A stretch of DNA of 57,006 nucleotides from Actinomycetota bacterium (GCA_017857875.1 JAFMCH010000005.1:1-57006); one strand, 5' to 3'. Counted from the first letter of the stretch, positions 24,421-33,495 are shown. Notes: generated by a model not told the origin, from the sequence alone. Program-made: numbers and translations.

Positions 24421-26898
24421 GTGAAAGAGCACGCGACGGAATCGGAGGCGGCGAGTAATGCCGTCGATGACCCCGACTACGTGACTGTCACGTTGCCCCG
24501 CACACCCCCTGCTGATTCGACCGATGAGTCGGGGTCACATCCAACAATCGTCATCGAAGACGGGGTCATTCCTCGCCGCCTTCGCCGCCCCCTGGATCTG
24601 GCCCGCTTCAGCCTGGCGCTGGTGTTGACCGCCGGAGTCATCGCACTGGCCTACTTTGCCACCGGAACGACCGAGGGCATCGAAGAGGACATCATTGCGG
24701 GAACCAACCGTCTCCCCTCCATCATCGTGCTCGGCCTCAATGTGGTCGCTGGCCTGGGGTTGGTCGGCCTGCCCGTGGCCGCAGCGGTCAACCTGGTGAT
24801 TCGCCGACGTGTTCGACAACTCTTCGATGCCCTGGTGGGCCTGCTGATCACCGTTGTGGTCTTGACCGGCTTCAACTACTTCATCGTGGAATTCGCATCC
24901 AACCGACTCGCCTCGGCACTCACCGGCTCCTCTACCGGTCAGGTGTCTGCCACGGCACCGGTGATTGCGGGCCTAGTCACCTTTGTCACGGTCGCTCGAT
25001 TACTCAGCCGCCGACCCTGGAACGCGCTGAGCGTTCTGGTCATCGCATCACTATTAACCGTTGCCTTGGTCAGCGGCACTACCGCCGTACCGGGTCTGGC
25101 CATCACGGTATTCGCCGGCTGGATGTTTGGCCTCCTGGCTCGCTATGCGTTGGGCACACCAACGACCCGACCTTCGGGTGTGCAGGTCGCCGAAGCGATG
25201 GCTCGCGGTGACCTTCCGTTAACGATGCTGAGGGCGTCTCGCAACACCGCGATCGGCCGTCGATACCGGGCCACCACCCGCGTGGGACATGCCCTGGAAG
25301 TTGTTGTGTTCGACCGTGATCTAGAAGGAGCCGGGTTAGCCCGCTCCGCGTGGCGTGCCCTTCGCCTACGCGAGGAGAGCGCTGACTCCAGTTTCAATAT
25401 GCGCCGCTCGCTCGACCATGCCGCACTGATGGCCTACGCCACCGAGGCTGCCGGCGTGGCCGTGCCACGACTGCTGCTCGCCAGTGAGGTCGGCGCAGAT
25501 TCGACCCTGCTGGCCTATGAGTACATCGTCGGAAACCGGTTCGCCGATCTGGACAATGCTGACATCACCGACGACGATCTTCGCTCTGCTTGGACCTCGG
25601 TGCGCACCCTGCATGACAAACAAATGGCACACCGGGCTCTCACCGCCGACAACCTGCTGCGCGATCTAGAAGGCAAAGTGTGGGTGCTGGGTGAGTCACG
25701 CGGCACCGTGGCTGCCAGCGACGTTACTCAACGCATCGACATCGCCGAGTTACTCTGCACACTCGCGATGATCGTCGGGCCCGACCGAGCAGTTCGCACC
25801 GGACGCCAAGTCCTCGGCGTCAGCGCCCTAGCCCGGGCACTGCCTGTCTTGCAGCCGGTTGCACTATCGCGCACGACCCGCAAGGCGATGCGTAAGCGTC
25901 GCGATCTGATGGTTCAGTTGCGCGACGCTCTGGTCGAGATCCGACCCGATGGGGATGTTGAACAAATTCGCCTCGAGCGCATCAAGCCGCGCACCTTGAT
26001 CATGATCATTGTCGGCGGTATTGCCGCGTATGTGTTGCTCACGCAGCTCGCGCAGGTCGACCTCGTCACGCTTGTCTCTACGGCATCCATCACCTGGGTG
26101 GTCATTGGATTTCTCGCAGCCATCGCTACATACCCGGCGGCTGCCTGGTCCCTGAGTGGTTTTGTGCCCGAGCGGCTTGCCCTCAATCGTACGGTTCTGG
26201 CGCAGGTAGCCGGCGACTTCGCGACCCTGGTGTCACCCCCCACGCTGGGCGCCATTGCGATTAACCTGCGCTATCTCACCAAAGCCGGCCTCCACCCGGC
26301 GCTTGCCACAGCCAGCGTGGGCGTGTCACAGGTTGCCGCGTTTGCTGTGCATATTTTGCTACTCACCGGCTTTGCCATTGCTGCTGGAACACAGGCAGAT
26401 TTCACTTTTGATCCACCACCCTGGGCGGTGATTGCTGCGATCAGCGTCGCGCTGCTCATCATTATTGCGTTCGCGATTCCCTGGGTTCGACGCACCGTCT
26501 TCGGCCGAATCCGCCCATTGCTTCGCGAGGTCATCCCGCGCCTCATCACCGTGGCGCAGCGGCCCACAAAACTACTCGAAGGTATCGGCGGCATCCTGCT
26601 GCTCAATCTTGGCTACATCATCACGTTGATCGCGTGTGTTCGCGCCTTCGATGGTGATCTGAATGTGGCTGCAATCGCCGTGGTGTACCTGGCCGGGGCC
26701 ACGATCGGTCAGGCCGCACCCACTCCCGGTGGTCTTGGCGCGGTCGAGGCCGCACTGGCAGCCGGCCTCACCGCGGCCGGTCTGCCCGGTGGTATCGCGG
26801 TATCAAGCGTCCTGCTATTCCGCTTGATCACCTTCTGGATTCCGACGATTCCGGGTTATTTCGCGTTCAATTGGCTAACGAAGAAGGGCGCGCTGTAA
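24421..26898 (+). CDS. MprF-like flippase-domain membrane protein with pseudokinase region
   Basis: An 825-residue membrane protein. It begins with a cytoplasmic segment and several membrane helices (about 60-240). A soluble region of about residues 250-500 resembles a protein kinase fold, and a C-terminal set of about eight helices belongs to the lysylphosphatidylglycerol synthase flippase-like family (YbhN, UPF0104). Family marks at the end are PTPGGLGAVEAALAAGL and RLITFWIPTIPGYFAF. In the kinase-like part the catalytic loop reads HRALTADNLL (near residue 404), lacking the catalytic Asp, and no DFG follows, so it is probably a pseudokinase. GTG 24421 was chosen because the upstream track region overlaps adnA. 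It probably moves or senses a lipid. Confidence 0.78.
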   Translation: MKEHATESEAASNAVDDPDYVTVTLPRTPPADSTDESGSHPTIVIEDGVIPRRLRRPLDLARFSLALVLTAGVIALAYFATGTTEGIEEDIIAGTNRLPSIIVLGLNVVAGLGLVGLPVAAAVNLVIRRRVRQLFDALVGLLITVVVLTGFNYFIVEFASNRLASALTGSSTGQVSATAPVIAGLVTFVTVARLLSRRPWNALSVLVIASLLTVALVSGTTAVPGLAITVFAGWMFGLLARYALGTPTTRPSGVQVAEAMARGDLPLTMLRASRNTAIGRRYRATTRVGHALEVVVFDRDLEGAGLARSAWRALRLREESADSSFNMRRSLDHAALMAYATEAAGVAVPRLLLASEVGADSTLLAYEYIVGNRFADLDNADITDDDLRSAWTSVRTLHDKQMAHRALTADNLLRDLEGKVWVLGESRGTVAASDVTQRIDIAELLCTLAMIVGPDRAVRTGRQVLGVSALARALPVLQPVALSRTTRKAMRKRRDLMVQLRDALVEIRPDGDVEQIRLERIKPRTLIMIIVGGIAAYVLLTQLAQVDLVTLVSTASITWVVIGFLAAIATYPAAAWSLSGFVPERLALNRTVLAQVAGDFATLVSPPTLGAIAINLRYLTKAGLHPALATASVGVSQVAAFAVHILLLTGFAIAAGTQADFTFDPPPWAVIAAISVALLIIIAFAIPWVRRTVFGRIRPLLREVIPRLITVAQRPTKLLEGIGGILLLNLGYIITLIACVRAFDGDLNVAAIAVVYLAGATIGQAAPTPGGLGAVEAALAAGLTAAGLPGGIAVSSVLLFRLITFWIPTIPGYFAFNWLTKKGAL

Positions 26899-26930
26899 TC
26901 GCGCATACTGCCAATTGACATGGTCGTTGG

Positions 26931-26936
26931 TACCTT
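26931..26936 (+). promoter_or_regulatory. -10 hexamer of CDGSH gene
   Basis: TACCTT lies 6 nt before the ATG at 26943. TTGACA at 26915 is too close (10 bp) to be its -35. Confidence 0.45.
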
Positions 26937-26942
26937 CGCCCC

Positions 26943-27143
26943 ATGAGTGAAAACACAGAGGTCACGATCACCCCGCTGGTCGACGGACCACTTGAAGTCA
27001 AGGGACTGTCACGGGTCACCGATTGCAGCGGAAATATCATCGAAGAATCCCAGCGCGCGTATCTGTGTCGATGCGGCGCATCAAACAAGAAGCCATTTTG
27101 CGATGGATCCCACAAACGCGTCGGCTTCACCGCTAGCGACTAA
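26943..27143 (+). CDS. CDGSH iron-sulfur domain protein
   Basis: A 66-residue protein with one CDGSH-type motif, CRCGASNKKPFCDGSH near residues 42-57. Three Cys and one His bind a redox-active, labile 2Fe-2S cluster. The rest is a short beta-rich N-terminal part. No membrane anchor is present, as usual for bacterial short forms. The partner is unknown; a role in iron-sulfur or redox transfer is family knowledge, not shown here. It stands alone between the flippase-like gene and the convergent DUF554 gene, which ends 10 bp away. Confidence 0.92.
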   Translation: MSENTEVTITPLVDGPLEVKGLSRVTDCSGNIIEESQRAYLCRCGASNKKPFCDGSHKRVGFTASD

Positions 27144-27153
27144 TTCAAGCCGA

Positions 27154-27894
27154 TCACAATAAAGTGAGCACCACGGTGATTACTGGTGCGATCACCAGTG
27201 CGGGCAGCAGATCGCCAACGGCGATGGTGCTGATGCGCAGCAGACGCAAACCGATCCCGATGATCAACACTCCACCCGTGGCGGTTATGGCTGATACGGC
27301 AGAGGCCGCAACAACCGCGCCCAAAAACACGCCCAAAATCGTCAGGGTGCCCTGAACGATGCCCACCGCGATCGCCGACAGCGCCACCCCCCAACCCAGG
27401 CTCGCGGCGAACGCTATCGAAGCCACACCATCGAGGGTTGACTTCAGTGCGAGTTGTTCGATGCCTTCACCGAGGCCATCACTGAGTGCGCCCAAGATTG
27501 CCAACGGCCCGATGCAGAAAAGAAGTGACGCATCGACAAAACCTTCAATGAATCGGCGGCGGGCTTCGGTGCCAGACGATCGTGAGAATCTCGTCTGCAG
27601 CCACCCACCGATCCCCTCGAGCCGCTGTTCAATACGAAGCAACGAACCGATCACGCCGCCGATTACGACAGAGGCAAGCACGATCAAAATGGGGGCCGAT
27701 GAACCCACATCGTCAATCCACTCGGCATCAAACAGCGCCGCGACGTTCAAAGCGGCGACCACGAGCACAACGAGACCCAAGGCCTGGGAAATGAGGTCGC
27801 GGGTGCGGTCGGGCAATCGGGAACCGGCAATAACCCCGATGCCCGAGCCAATGACAATGGCCGCCATGTTCAACAACGTTCCGGCTCCGGGCAC
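27154..27894 (-). CDS. DUF554 family membrane protein
   Basis: A 246-residue integral membrane protein of DUF554, with function unknown. Family marks are LLNMAAIVIGSGIGVIAGSRL at the N-terminus, FVDASLLFCIGPLAILGAL in the middle and SALxA-like helices, with about seven hydrophobic segments in all. The conserved pattern FCIGPLAILG is diagnostic. The GTG at 27894 has TAGACT 6 nt upstream, consistent with a leaderless start. It is flanked by moeZ on the right, same strand, and the convergent CDGSH gene on the left. Confidence 0.87.
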   Translation of the reverse strand: MPGAGTLLNMAAIVIGSGIGVIAGSRLPDRTRDLISQALGLVVLVVAALNVAALFDAEWIDDVGSSAPILIVLASVVIGGVIGSLLRIEQRLEGIGGWLQTRFSRSSGTEARRRFIEGFVDASLLFCIGPLAILGALSDGLGEGIEQLALKSTLDGVASIAFAASLGWGVALSAIAVGIVQGTLTILGVFLGAVVAASAVSAITATGGVLIIGIGLRLLRISTIAVGDLLPALVIAPVITVVLTLL

Positions 27895-27900
27895 CGGCGC

Positions 27901-27906
27901 AGTCTA
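27901..27906 (-). promoter_or_regulatory. -10 hexamer of DUF554 gene
   Basis: TAGACT lies 6 nt before the GTG at 27894. Confidence 0.45.
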
Positions 27907-27956
27907 GCCAGCCACGTGGTCGCTAGCCGGGCGAACCGGGTCGGCTCGTCCTTGGG

Positions 27957-29195
27957 CTAATAGGAAGGCTTGTCCGGTTCGATCTGATCAATCCATGCGG
28001 AGATACCGCCACCTACGTGCACGGCGTCGGCAAACCCAGCGCCCTTCACCACCGCGAGCACTTCTGCCGAGCGCCCACCCACCTTGCAGTGCAGCACGAT
28101 TGGTTTATCCGAGGGCAGCTTCTCCAGGGCCGAACCATCCATGAACTCACCCTTAGGAATCAACACAGCTCCTGGGATCTGGGCGATGTCCCACTCCACC
28201 GGCTCACGTACGTCGATCAAGATGAAATCGCGTTCGCCGCGATCGCGTTCGGCTAGCATTTCGGCAAGATCCTTGACGCTGATGGTCGACTCCCGGGCAG
28301 CCTCAGCGGCCTCGGTCGAGATGGTTCCGCAAAACGCTTCGTAATCAATGAGTTCTGTCACCGTGGGATTCTCGCCACAGACAGCGCAGTGCGGATCCTT
28401 GCGGATACGTACCTCGCGGTAGTCCATCTCAAGGGCGTCGTACACCTTGAGTCGGCCCACGAGGGGATCACCGATTCCCATGATCAACTTGATCGCCTCG
28501 GTGACCTGAATCGAACCGATCGACGCACACAGCACACCTAGCACGCCGCCTTCGGCGCACGAGGGCACCATTCCCGGGGGCGGCGGCTCGGGGTACAGAC
28601 AGCGATAGCAGGGGCCGTACTCGGCCCAAAACACACTTGCCTGGCCATCGAATCGAAAAATGGAGCCCCACACGTACGGCTTGTTCAGCAACACGCACGC
28701 GTCATTGACCAGGTATCTCGTGGCGAAATTGTCGGTGCCGTCAACGATGAGGTCGTAACCCGAAAAGATCTCCATCACATTGGTCGAGTCGAGTCGTTCT
28801 TCGTGAATCACGACATCGACATAAGGATTGATCTCCTTGATCGATTCGCGCGCACTCTCGGCTTTCGGTCGTCCGATATCACTGACCCCATGGATGATCT
28901 GCCGCTGCAGATTGGACTCATCAACAACATCAAATTCCACGATGCCCAGGGTGCCCACACCGGCGGCAGCCAAGTACATCAATGCGGGTGACCCAAGGCC
29001 CCCAGCCCCCACGCATAGCACTCGCGCCTTATGCAGGCGCTTTTGTCCGGCCATACCTACATCGGGAATGATCAGGTGTCGGCTGTATCGACGAACCTCA
29101 TCAACGGTGAGGCTATCGTCCGCGTCGACCAAGGGCGGCAAAGTGATTGGCAGCGCGCCCTTGGGCGTAACCGTGGACCGTGTGGCTGTTGTCAT
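27957..29195 (-). CDS. moeZ: MoeZ-like adenylyltransferase/sulfurtransferase
   Basis: A 412-residue two-domain enzyme. The E1-like adenylation domain (about residues 25-270) has CVGAGGLGSPALMYLAAAGV and a zinc site from CYRCLYPE and CAVCGENP. The rhodanese domain (about 310-410) has the active cysteine in LHCKVGGRSAEV. Such proteins activate the C-terminus of ubiquitin-like sulfur carriers and load sulfur for molybdopterin, thiamine or cysteine synthesis. The carrier protein is not in this window. ATG 29195 has a strong TAAGGAGAAA ribosome binding site, so the track start 29258 is wrong. It follows the alpha/beta hydrolase on the same strand by 10 bp, likely as an operon. Confidence 0.92.
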   Translation of the reverse strand: MTTATRSTVTPKGALPITLPPLVDADDSLTVDEVRRYSRHLIIPDVGMAGQKRLHKARVLCVGAGGLGSPALMYLAAAGVGTLGIVEFDVVDESNLQRQIIHGVSDIGRPKAESARESIKEINPYVDVVIHEERLDSTNVMEIFSGYDLIVDGTDNFATRYLVNDACVLLNKPYVWGSIFRFDGQASVFWAEYGPCYRCLYPEPPPPGMVPSCAEGGVLGVLCASIGSIQVTEAIKLIMGIGDPLVGRLKVYDALEMDYREVRIRKDPHCAVCGENPTVTELIDYEAFCGTISTEAAEAARESTISVKDLAEMLAERDRGERDFILIDVREPVEWDIAQIPGAVLIPKGEFMDGSALEKLPSDKPIVLHCKVGGRSAEVLAVVKGAGFADAVHVGGGISAWIDQIEPDKPSY

Positions 29196-29205
29196 GGGTT
29201 TCTCC

Positions 29206-30180
29206 TTAGGGGGCGACATCTTCAGTGTGGCCGATGAACCGACGCCAGGCATCTGCAACCTCGGTGGGGTGCTCCATCATCGCGACGTGACCTGAATCGG
29301 GCAGGACGACGACGTGGGAATCCGCAAAGTGGCGGGTAATGCGATGGGCGGCCTTCGCATCGACGAGTTGATCTCTCTGGCCGTACACGGCAAGCGTCGG
29401 GCACGTGATTCCTTCAGCCATCCGCCACACTCGACCCGAACGCGGATCAACGAACGTGGCTATCAACCCGCGCAGGGACGACAGCGTGGCATCAGTGACA
29501 TGTGGCAGGCCATCGCGGCGACCGACCTCATCAGCGATCAAGGACCGCCGTTCGTCTGTCATCCGTTCCGGTCGCGCATAAACCGACTTCACGGTGTCGT
29601 TGACGCGCTGTTCCACCGGTAGTTTCAAATATCTGCTCACAATGCGCTCGCCGATGCCCGGAATCGCAATGAGCGGCATGTGCGCGGCGCCTCGTCGAAT
29701 CCGCTGGCTGGGCAGCGCCGGTGACAACAGCGTGAGCGAGGCAACAAGATCGGGGCGTACAGCAGCCACGTGCACCGCCACATTGCCACCCAGAGAGTTG
29801 CCAAACACATGGAAGCGCTGATCGGCCGAGGGGAATGTCGGATGACCTTCAATACCCAGCCCGTTGAGATGATCAAGTAACGCGATCACGGCATTCGCGT
29901 GCCCCCGCGGGTGGTAATCGCCGTCGCGAGGCGGGGGCGAAAAGCCGAAACCGGGCAGATCAAGGGCGATCATGGCTAGATCGTCATCCATCTCACCCAT
30001 AAGTTCGATCCAGTTGAGCGATGACCCGCCTAGGCCGTGAATCAGCACCGCGCGTGGTCGATCGTTGACAAACACCGGTACCGGGTCGATAGATGAAAAC
30101 CCCGACGGCGACAGTCGAACGGTGACCTCACCGGTGGCAACGGGCACCACCTGAAACTGCCAAGAAATCGGTGCGGACAT
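29206..30180 (-). CDS. Alpha/beta hydrolase
   Basis: A 324-residue alpha/beta hydrolase of unknown substrate. The oxyanion-hole strand is LIHGLGGSSLNW. The nucleophile elbow is GNSLGGNVA, with Ser near residue 150. The acid residue sits near VYGQRDQLVDA, and the catalytic His is in DSGHVAMMEHP. No signal peptide is seen, so it is cytoplasmic. It is divergent from the TetR regulator gene (30263) across an 82-bp spacer, which may mean the regulator controls it. moeZ follows closely on the same strand. Related actinobacterial genes next to moeZ are called lipases or esterases without proof. Confidence 0.85.
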   Translation of the reverse strand: MSAPISWQFQVVPVATGEVTVRLSPSGFSSIDPVPVFVNDRPRAVLIHGLGGSSLNWIELMGEMDDDLAMIALDLPGFGFSPPPRDGDYHPRGHANAVIALLDHLNGLGIEGHPTFPSADQRFHVFGNSLGGNVAVHVAAVRPDLVASLTLLSPALPSQRIRRGAAHMPLIAIPGIGERIVSRYLKLPVEQRVNDTVKSVYARPERMTDERRSLIADEVGRRDGLPHVTDATLSSLRGLIATFVDPRSGRVWRMAEGITCPTLAVYGQRDQLVDAKAAHRITRHFADSHVVVLPDSGHVAMMEHPTEVADAWRRFIGHTEDVAP

Positions 30181-30250
30181 TCATCCATGATCGGTGTGCG
30201 GCCCGATCGTGTGGTGATCGGGGGTCATCTGAGCGGTCGAATCACGCGGC

Positions 30251-30256
30251 TACCAT
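30251..30256 (+). promoter_or_regulatory. -10 hexamer of TetR gene
   Basis: TACCAT lies 6 nt before the ATG at 30263. Confidence 0.5.
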
Positions 30257-30262
30257 GGATTC

Positions 30263-30889
30263 ATGACCGTCGCCGGGGATCGCTCCACCACGCGATTGCC
30301 CCGCCAGGAGCGGCGGGCCCAACTGCTCAATGCCGCGCGTGAAGTTTTCGTCGCCCAGGGTTATCACGTCGCCGGCATGGATGACATTGCTGATCTCGCC
30401 GGGGTTACCAAGCCGGTGCTCTATCAGCATTTTCCCAGCAAACTTGATCTATATCTTGCCCTCCTTGATGAGGGCATCGGCGCGCTCTTGGCGACTCTGC
30501 AGTCGGCGATCTCGGCCACGAACGACAACCGCGAACGCGTTGAGGCAGCGGTCGGTGCCTACTTCGAATTCGTCGACAACCCGGGCAGTCCATATCGGCT
30601 GGTTTTCGAAAGCGACCTCACCCACGAACCGGCTGTTCGCGACCGGGTTGAGGCCGCCGACGCTGCTTGCGCGAGTCTGCTGAGCCGGGTCATCGCCGCT
30701 GATACCGGGCTCCTTGACGAAGAGGCGCAACTCCTTGCTGCTGGCCTGCTCGGCATGGCACACGTGGCCGCACGGCGATGGCTTCGAGACCGCGACGGAG
30801 TTGACCGGGCGACCGCAATCACGCTGGTGTCATCCCTTGGCTGGCGCGGCATCCGCGGTTTTCCGCGCAGTCACCCGCCCATGCCGTAG
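30263..30889 (+). CDS. TetR-family transcriptional regulator
   Basis: A 208-residue DNA-binding repressor-type protein. The N-terminal helix-turn-helix covers about residues 13-60: RRAQLLNAAREVFVAQGYH, then MDDIADLAGVTKPVLYQHF, the TetR recognition helix. The C-terminal helical domain (70-200) would bind a ligand and dimerise. The neighbour on the left is a divergent alpha/beta hydrolase gene, a common arrangement for a local target, and DUF3107 follows on the right as in M. tuberculosis (Rv3208, Rv3208A by recollection). The ligand is not inferable, and I found no obvious palindromic operator in the 82-bp spacer. Confidence 0.92.
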   Translation: MTVAGDRSTTRLPRQERRAQLLNAAREVFVAQGYHVAGMDDIADLAGVTKPVLYQHFPSKLDLYLALLDEGIGALLATLQSAISATNDNRERVEAAVGAYFEFVDNPGSPYRLVFESDLTHEPAVRDRVEAADAACASLLSRVIAADTGLLDEEAQLLAAGLLGMAHVAARRWLRDRDGVDRATAITLVSSLGWRGIRGFPRSHPPMP

Positions 30890-30961
30890 TGATCGATTTG
30901 GACTAACCTGCTCTTACACCGGGCCAGTCAGTCCCGTGCACCCAGTGGGAGGCGTTGTTTC

Positions 30962-31189
30962 GTGGAGGTCAAGATCGGCGTGCTGCACACCGCGCGCGAA
31001 ATCGTATTCGATAGCCCGTTAACCGCCGAGGAAGTGTCAACCGCCGTTCAAGCCTCGCTCACGAGCGACTCGGTGCTCAACCTGACCGACGACCGCGGCC
31101 GCACCATTTTGGTGCCCGCTGATCGCATTGCCTACGTTGAGCTCGGTGTACCCGCCACGCGACGCGTGGGCTTTGGCTCGACGGCCTAG
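30962..31189 (+). CDS. DUF3107 small protein
   Basis: A 75-residue protein of DUF3107, known in mycobacteria as the 9.4-kDa antigen-like Rv3208A. The start MEVKIGVLHTAREI and the end PADRIAYVELGVPATRRVGFG are family-typical. The fold is small alpha/beta and the function unknown. GTG 30962 is preceded by GGGAGGCG about 10 nt upstream. It follows the TetR gene in the same direction. Its TAG stop overlaps the stop of the convergent ferritin-like gene in the palindrome CTAG. Confidence 0.88.
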   Translation: MEVKIGVLHTAREIVFDSPLTAEEVSTAVQASLTSDSVLNLTDDRGRTILVPADRIAYVELGVPATRRVGFGSTA

Positions 31190-31899
31190 GAGGCCAGACC
31201 CAAGGCCTGCATTCGACGGGTGTGCGCATCGGTGAGTCGCGCGAGCATGCGGCCGATTTCGGCCAGATCGGCGCCGGGATGGTCGACTCCACCGACGAGT
31301 AGATGCGTGAGCCCGTCGCGATCAGCGGCCACTCGCTGTGCCTGGCTGAGGGCCTCCCCCACCAGGCGGCGCCCCCACAGCGCAAGTCGGCCGCCCACTT
31401 TGGGGTCCCGTTCGATCTGGGCGCGCACCTGCGCGATCACGTAATCGGAGGTCTCCACATCTGAGCACACGCTCAGCACCAGGGCACGGGTGTCGGGGTC
31501 GACATAGGTGGCGATCTCACGGTAGAAGTCGCTCGCGATGCCGTCGCCGACGTAGACCTTCACCAATCCCTCCCACCAATCCTTGGGTGCGGTCTGGTCG
31601 TGAAATCCCGCGATCGCCGTTCGAAACGGCGCCATCGCGCTCAATACGTCTGCGCCCATCTCCTCAAGTCGATCACGCAGGGCCGTGAAGTGGGACATCT
31701 CCACATCGACGATCGACATCATCTGCACTTGATCGGCCAGGGTTGGCGCGAGCGCGGCGTCGGCGGCCATGCGTTGACAGGCGCTCAGCTCGCCGTAGGC
31801 GAGCACCCCCAACAGGTCGATCACACCCGCTCGATACTCATCGGTCCAGTCGGCCATATCAGCCGAAATCGGTACGCGCGGACGATCGTCACTTGCCAC
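31186..31899 (-). CDS. Ferritin-like fold protein, MiaE/rubrerythrin type
   Basis: A 237-residue all-helical protein with a ferritin-like four-helix bundle. Candidate iron ligands are the Glu in AYGELSACQRM, the ExxH-like pair in DVEMSHFTAL, and Glu/Asp residues in later helices (FYREIATYVD, DVETSDYVIA). Similar proteins are annotated as tRNA hydroxylase MiaE-like or as hydroxylase of unknown substrate. A third metal motif is less clear, so activity is uncertain. The GTG at 31899 was chosen over the track start 31932 because TAGGGT stands 8 nt upstream. It is divergent from the DEAD-box helicase gene and convergent with DUF3107, the same order as near Rv3210c in M. tuberculosis by recollection. 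Confidence 0.72.
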   Translation of the reverse strand: MASDDRPRVPISADMADWTDEYRAGVIDLLGVLAYGELSACQRMAADAALAPTLADQVQMMSIVDVEMSHFTALRDRLEEMGADVLSAMAPFRTAIAGFHDQTAPKDWWEGLVKVYVGDGIASDFYREIATYVDPDTRALVLSVCSDVETSDYVIAQVRAQIERDPKVGGRLALWGRRLVGEALSQAQRVAADRDGLTHLLVGGVDHPGADLAEIGRMLARLTDAHTRRMQALGLAS

Positions 31900-31907
31900 G
31901 AAGCGCC

Positions 31908-31913
31908 ACCCTA
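31908..31913 (-). promoter_or_regulatory. -10 hexamer of ferritin-like gene
   Basis: TAGGGT lies 8 nt before the GTG at 31899 and supports that start over 31932. Confidence 0.45.
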
Positions 31914-31999
31914 GTACCCGCCGGGGTACCATAGGTCATCTGCAACCGCAGTTTTACTGGGGCGTGAGCCTCTGACGTGAACGAATTCTGGAGAACCCC

Positions 32000-33475
32000 C
32001 TGAGTCCCACTGAGAACCTTGTCCCTGTCATCGAGGAACCGACCGTTGAGATTGCGCCTACTTTCACCGAACTTGGCGCCGATATTGCTATCTCCACGGC
32101 TTTGGCCGAGCAGGGCATCGAACGCGCGTTTCCCATTCAAGCTATGTGCCTGCCCCTCGCTCTTGATGGGCGCGACCTGATCGGGCAGGCCAAGACCGGC
32201 ACGGGCAAGACCCTCGGATTCGGCATTCCACTACTGATGAAGGTCGACTCCACCCAGATCAAAGGCGCCGCCCCACAGGCCCTGGTCGTGGTTCCCACCC
32301 GTGAACTGTGCCTCCAGGTAGCTACCGACTTGGAAAAGGCCGGTAGTCAACTGGGCACCCGAGTGCTCAGCGTTTACGGCGGCCGGGCCTATGAACCGCA
32401 AATCGATGCCCTCACCAAGGGTGTCGACGTCGTGGTCGGCACACCCGGTCGGCTGATTGATCTGGCTCAACGCGGCAATCTGCGCCTAGGCGAGGTTCGC
32501 ATTCTCGTTCTCGATGAAGCCGATGAAATGCTCGATATGGGTTTTCTGCCCGATGTTGAACGCATCGTCGCGCTCGTACCCCCGGTGCGCCAGACAATGC
32601 TGTTCTCGGCCACGATGCCCGGACAGATCGTCAATCTTGCCCGCCGATACATGACCCAACCCACGCATATTCGCGCCAGCAACCCCGGCGACGAGCGCGC
32701 CACCGTCGATGCCATCGAACAGCACGTGTGGCGCGCCCATCCCATGGACAAGGTTGAACTGGTCGCACGAATTTTACAGGCGAACGGCCGCGGCCTGGCG
32801 ATGGTGTTTACCCGCACGAAGCGCAAAGCCCAAAAGGTCGCCGATGATCTCACCGAGCGTGGATTCGCGGCCGCGAGCGTGCACGGTGACCTCGGGCAGG
32901 GCGCACGTGAGCAAGCCCTGCGCGCCTTCCGCGCCGGCAAGGTTGATGTGCTCGTGGCCACCGACGTCGCCGCTCGTGGCATCGACGTCGAGGGTGTGAC
33001 CCACGTGGTCAACTATGAATGCCCCGACGATGAAAAAACCTACCTGCACCGTGTTGGCCGGACCGGGCGCGCTGGTGCCTCTGGTGTTGCGGTCACCCTG
33101 GTCGACTGGGAAGACGTTGCTCGCTGGCAGATGATCAACAAAGCCCTCGGGCTGGCCTTCGCCGAACCGGTGGAAACCTACTCGACGAGTGATCATGTGT
33201 TCACCGGCCTCGGTATCGACTCGAAGGTCACCGGGCGGCTACCACGAGCTGCGCGAACCCGCGCCGGCCTCGGGGCTGAAGATGTCGAAGACATAGGCGA
33301 ACCTCGCAAGAAGGCCGCGACTTCTACCCGCTCGACGAAGTCAACTCGGACAACCAAGCCCGCGGGTCAATCCGCGGCCAAAGCTGCCGATAAGCCTGCC
33401 GATAAAGCTGCCGCCACTGACAAACAGCGTCGCCAACGTCGTCGCACCCGTGGCGGAGCAACTAACCCCACCTGA
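32000..33475 (+). CDS. DEAD-box RNA helicase, probable CTG start
   Basis: A 491-residue ATP-dependent RNA helicase. Motifs: Q motif FTELGADIAISTAL with AFPIQ, AKTGTGKT (I), PTRELCLQV (Ia), GTPGRL (Ib), VLDEADEMLDMGF (II), FSATMP (III), VHGDLGQGAREQALRAF (IV), ATDVAARGIDVEGV (V), HRVGRTGRAG (VI). A Lys/Ala/Thr-rich basic tail (last 70 residues) probably binds RNA. The ORF track begins at 32102, inside the Q motif. The frame is open from 31976, but there is no ATG, GTG or TTG before 32102. CTG 32000 has GGAG 7 nt upstream and gives MSPTENLVPVIEEPTVEIAP, so I take it as the start. RhlE-like by position. Confidence 0.88.
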   Translation: MSPTENLVPVIEEPTVEIAPTFTELGADIAISTALAEQGIERAFPIQAMCLPLALDGRDLIGQAKTGTGKTLGFGIPLLMKVDSTQIKGAAPQALVVVPTRELCLQVATDLEKAGSQLGTRVLSVYGGRAYEPQIDALTKGVDVVVGTPGRLIDLAQRGNLRLGEVRILVLDEADEMLDMGFLPDVERIVALVPPVRQTMLFSATMPGQIVNLARRYMTQPTHIRASNPGDERATVDAIEQHVWRAHPMDKVELVARILQANGRGLAMVFTRTKRKAQKVADDLTERGFAAASVHGDLGQGAREQALRAFRAGKVDVLVATDVAARGIDVEGVTHVVNYECPDDEKTYLHRVGRTGRAGASGVAVTLVDWEDVARWQMINKALGLAFAEPVETYSTSDHVFTGLGIDSKVTGRLPRAARTRAGLGAEDVEDIGEPRKKAATSTRSTKSTRTTKPAGQSAAKAADKPADKAAATDKQRRQRRRTRGGATNPT

Positions 33476-33495
33476 TTTGACCCGTGCGAAACGAC

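Noticed and set aside
32102-33475. TTG 32102 as the start of the DEAD-box helicase
   Set aside because: It would remove the conserved first part of the Q motif and has no ribosome binding site.
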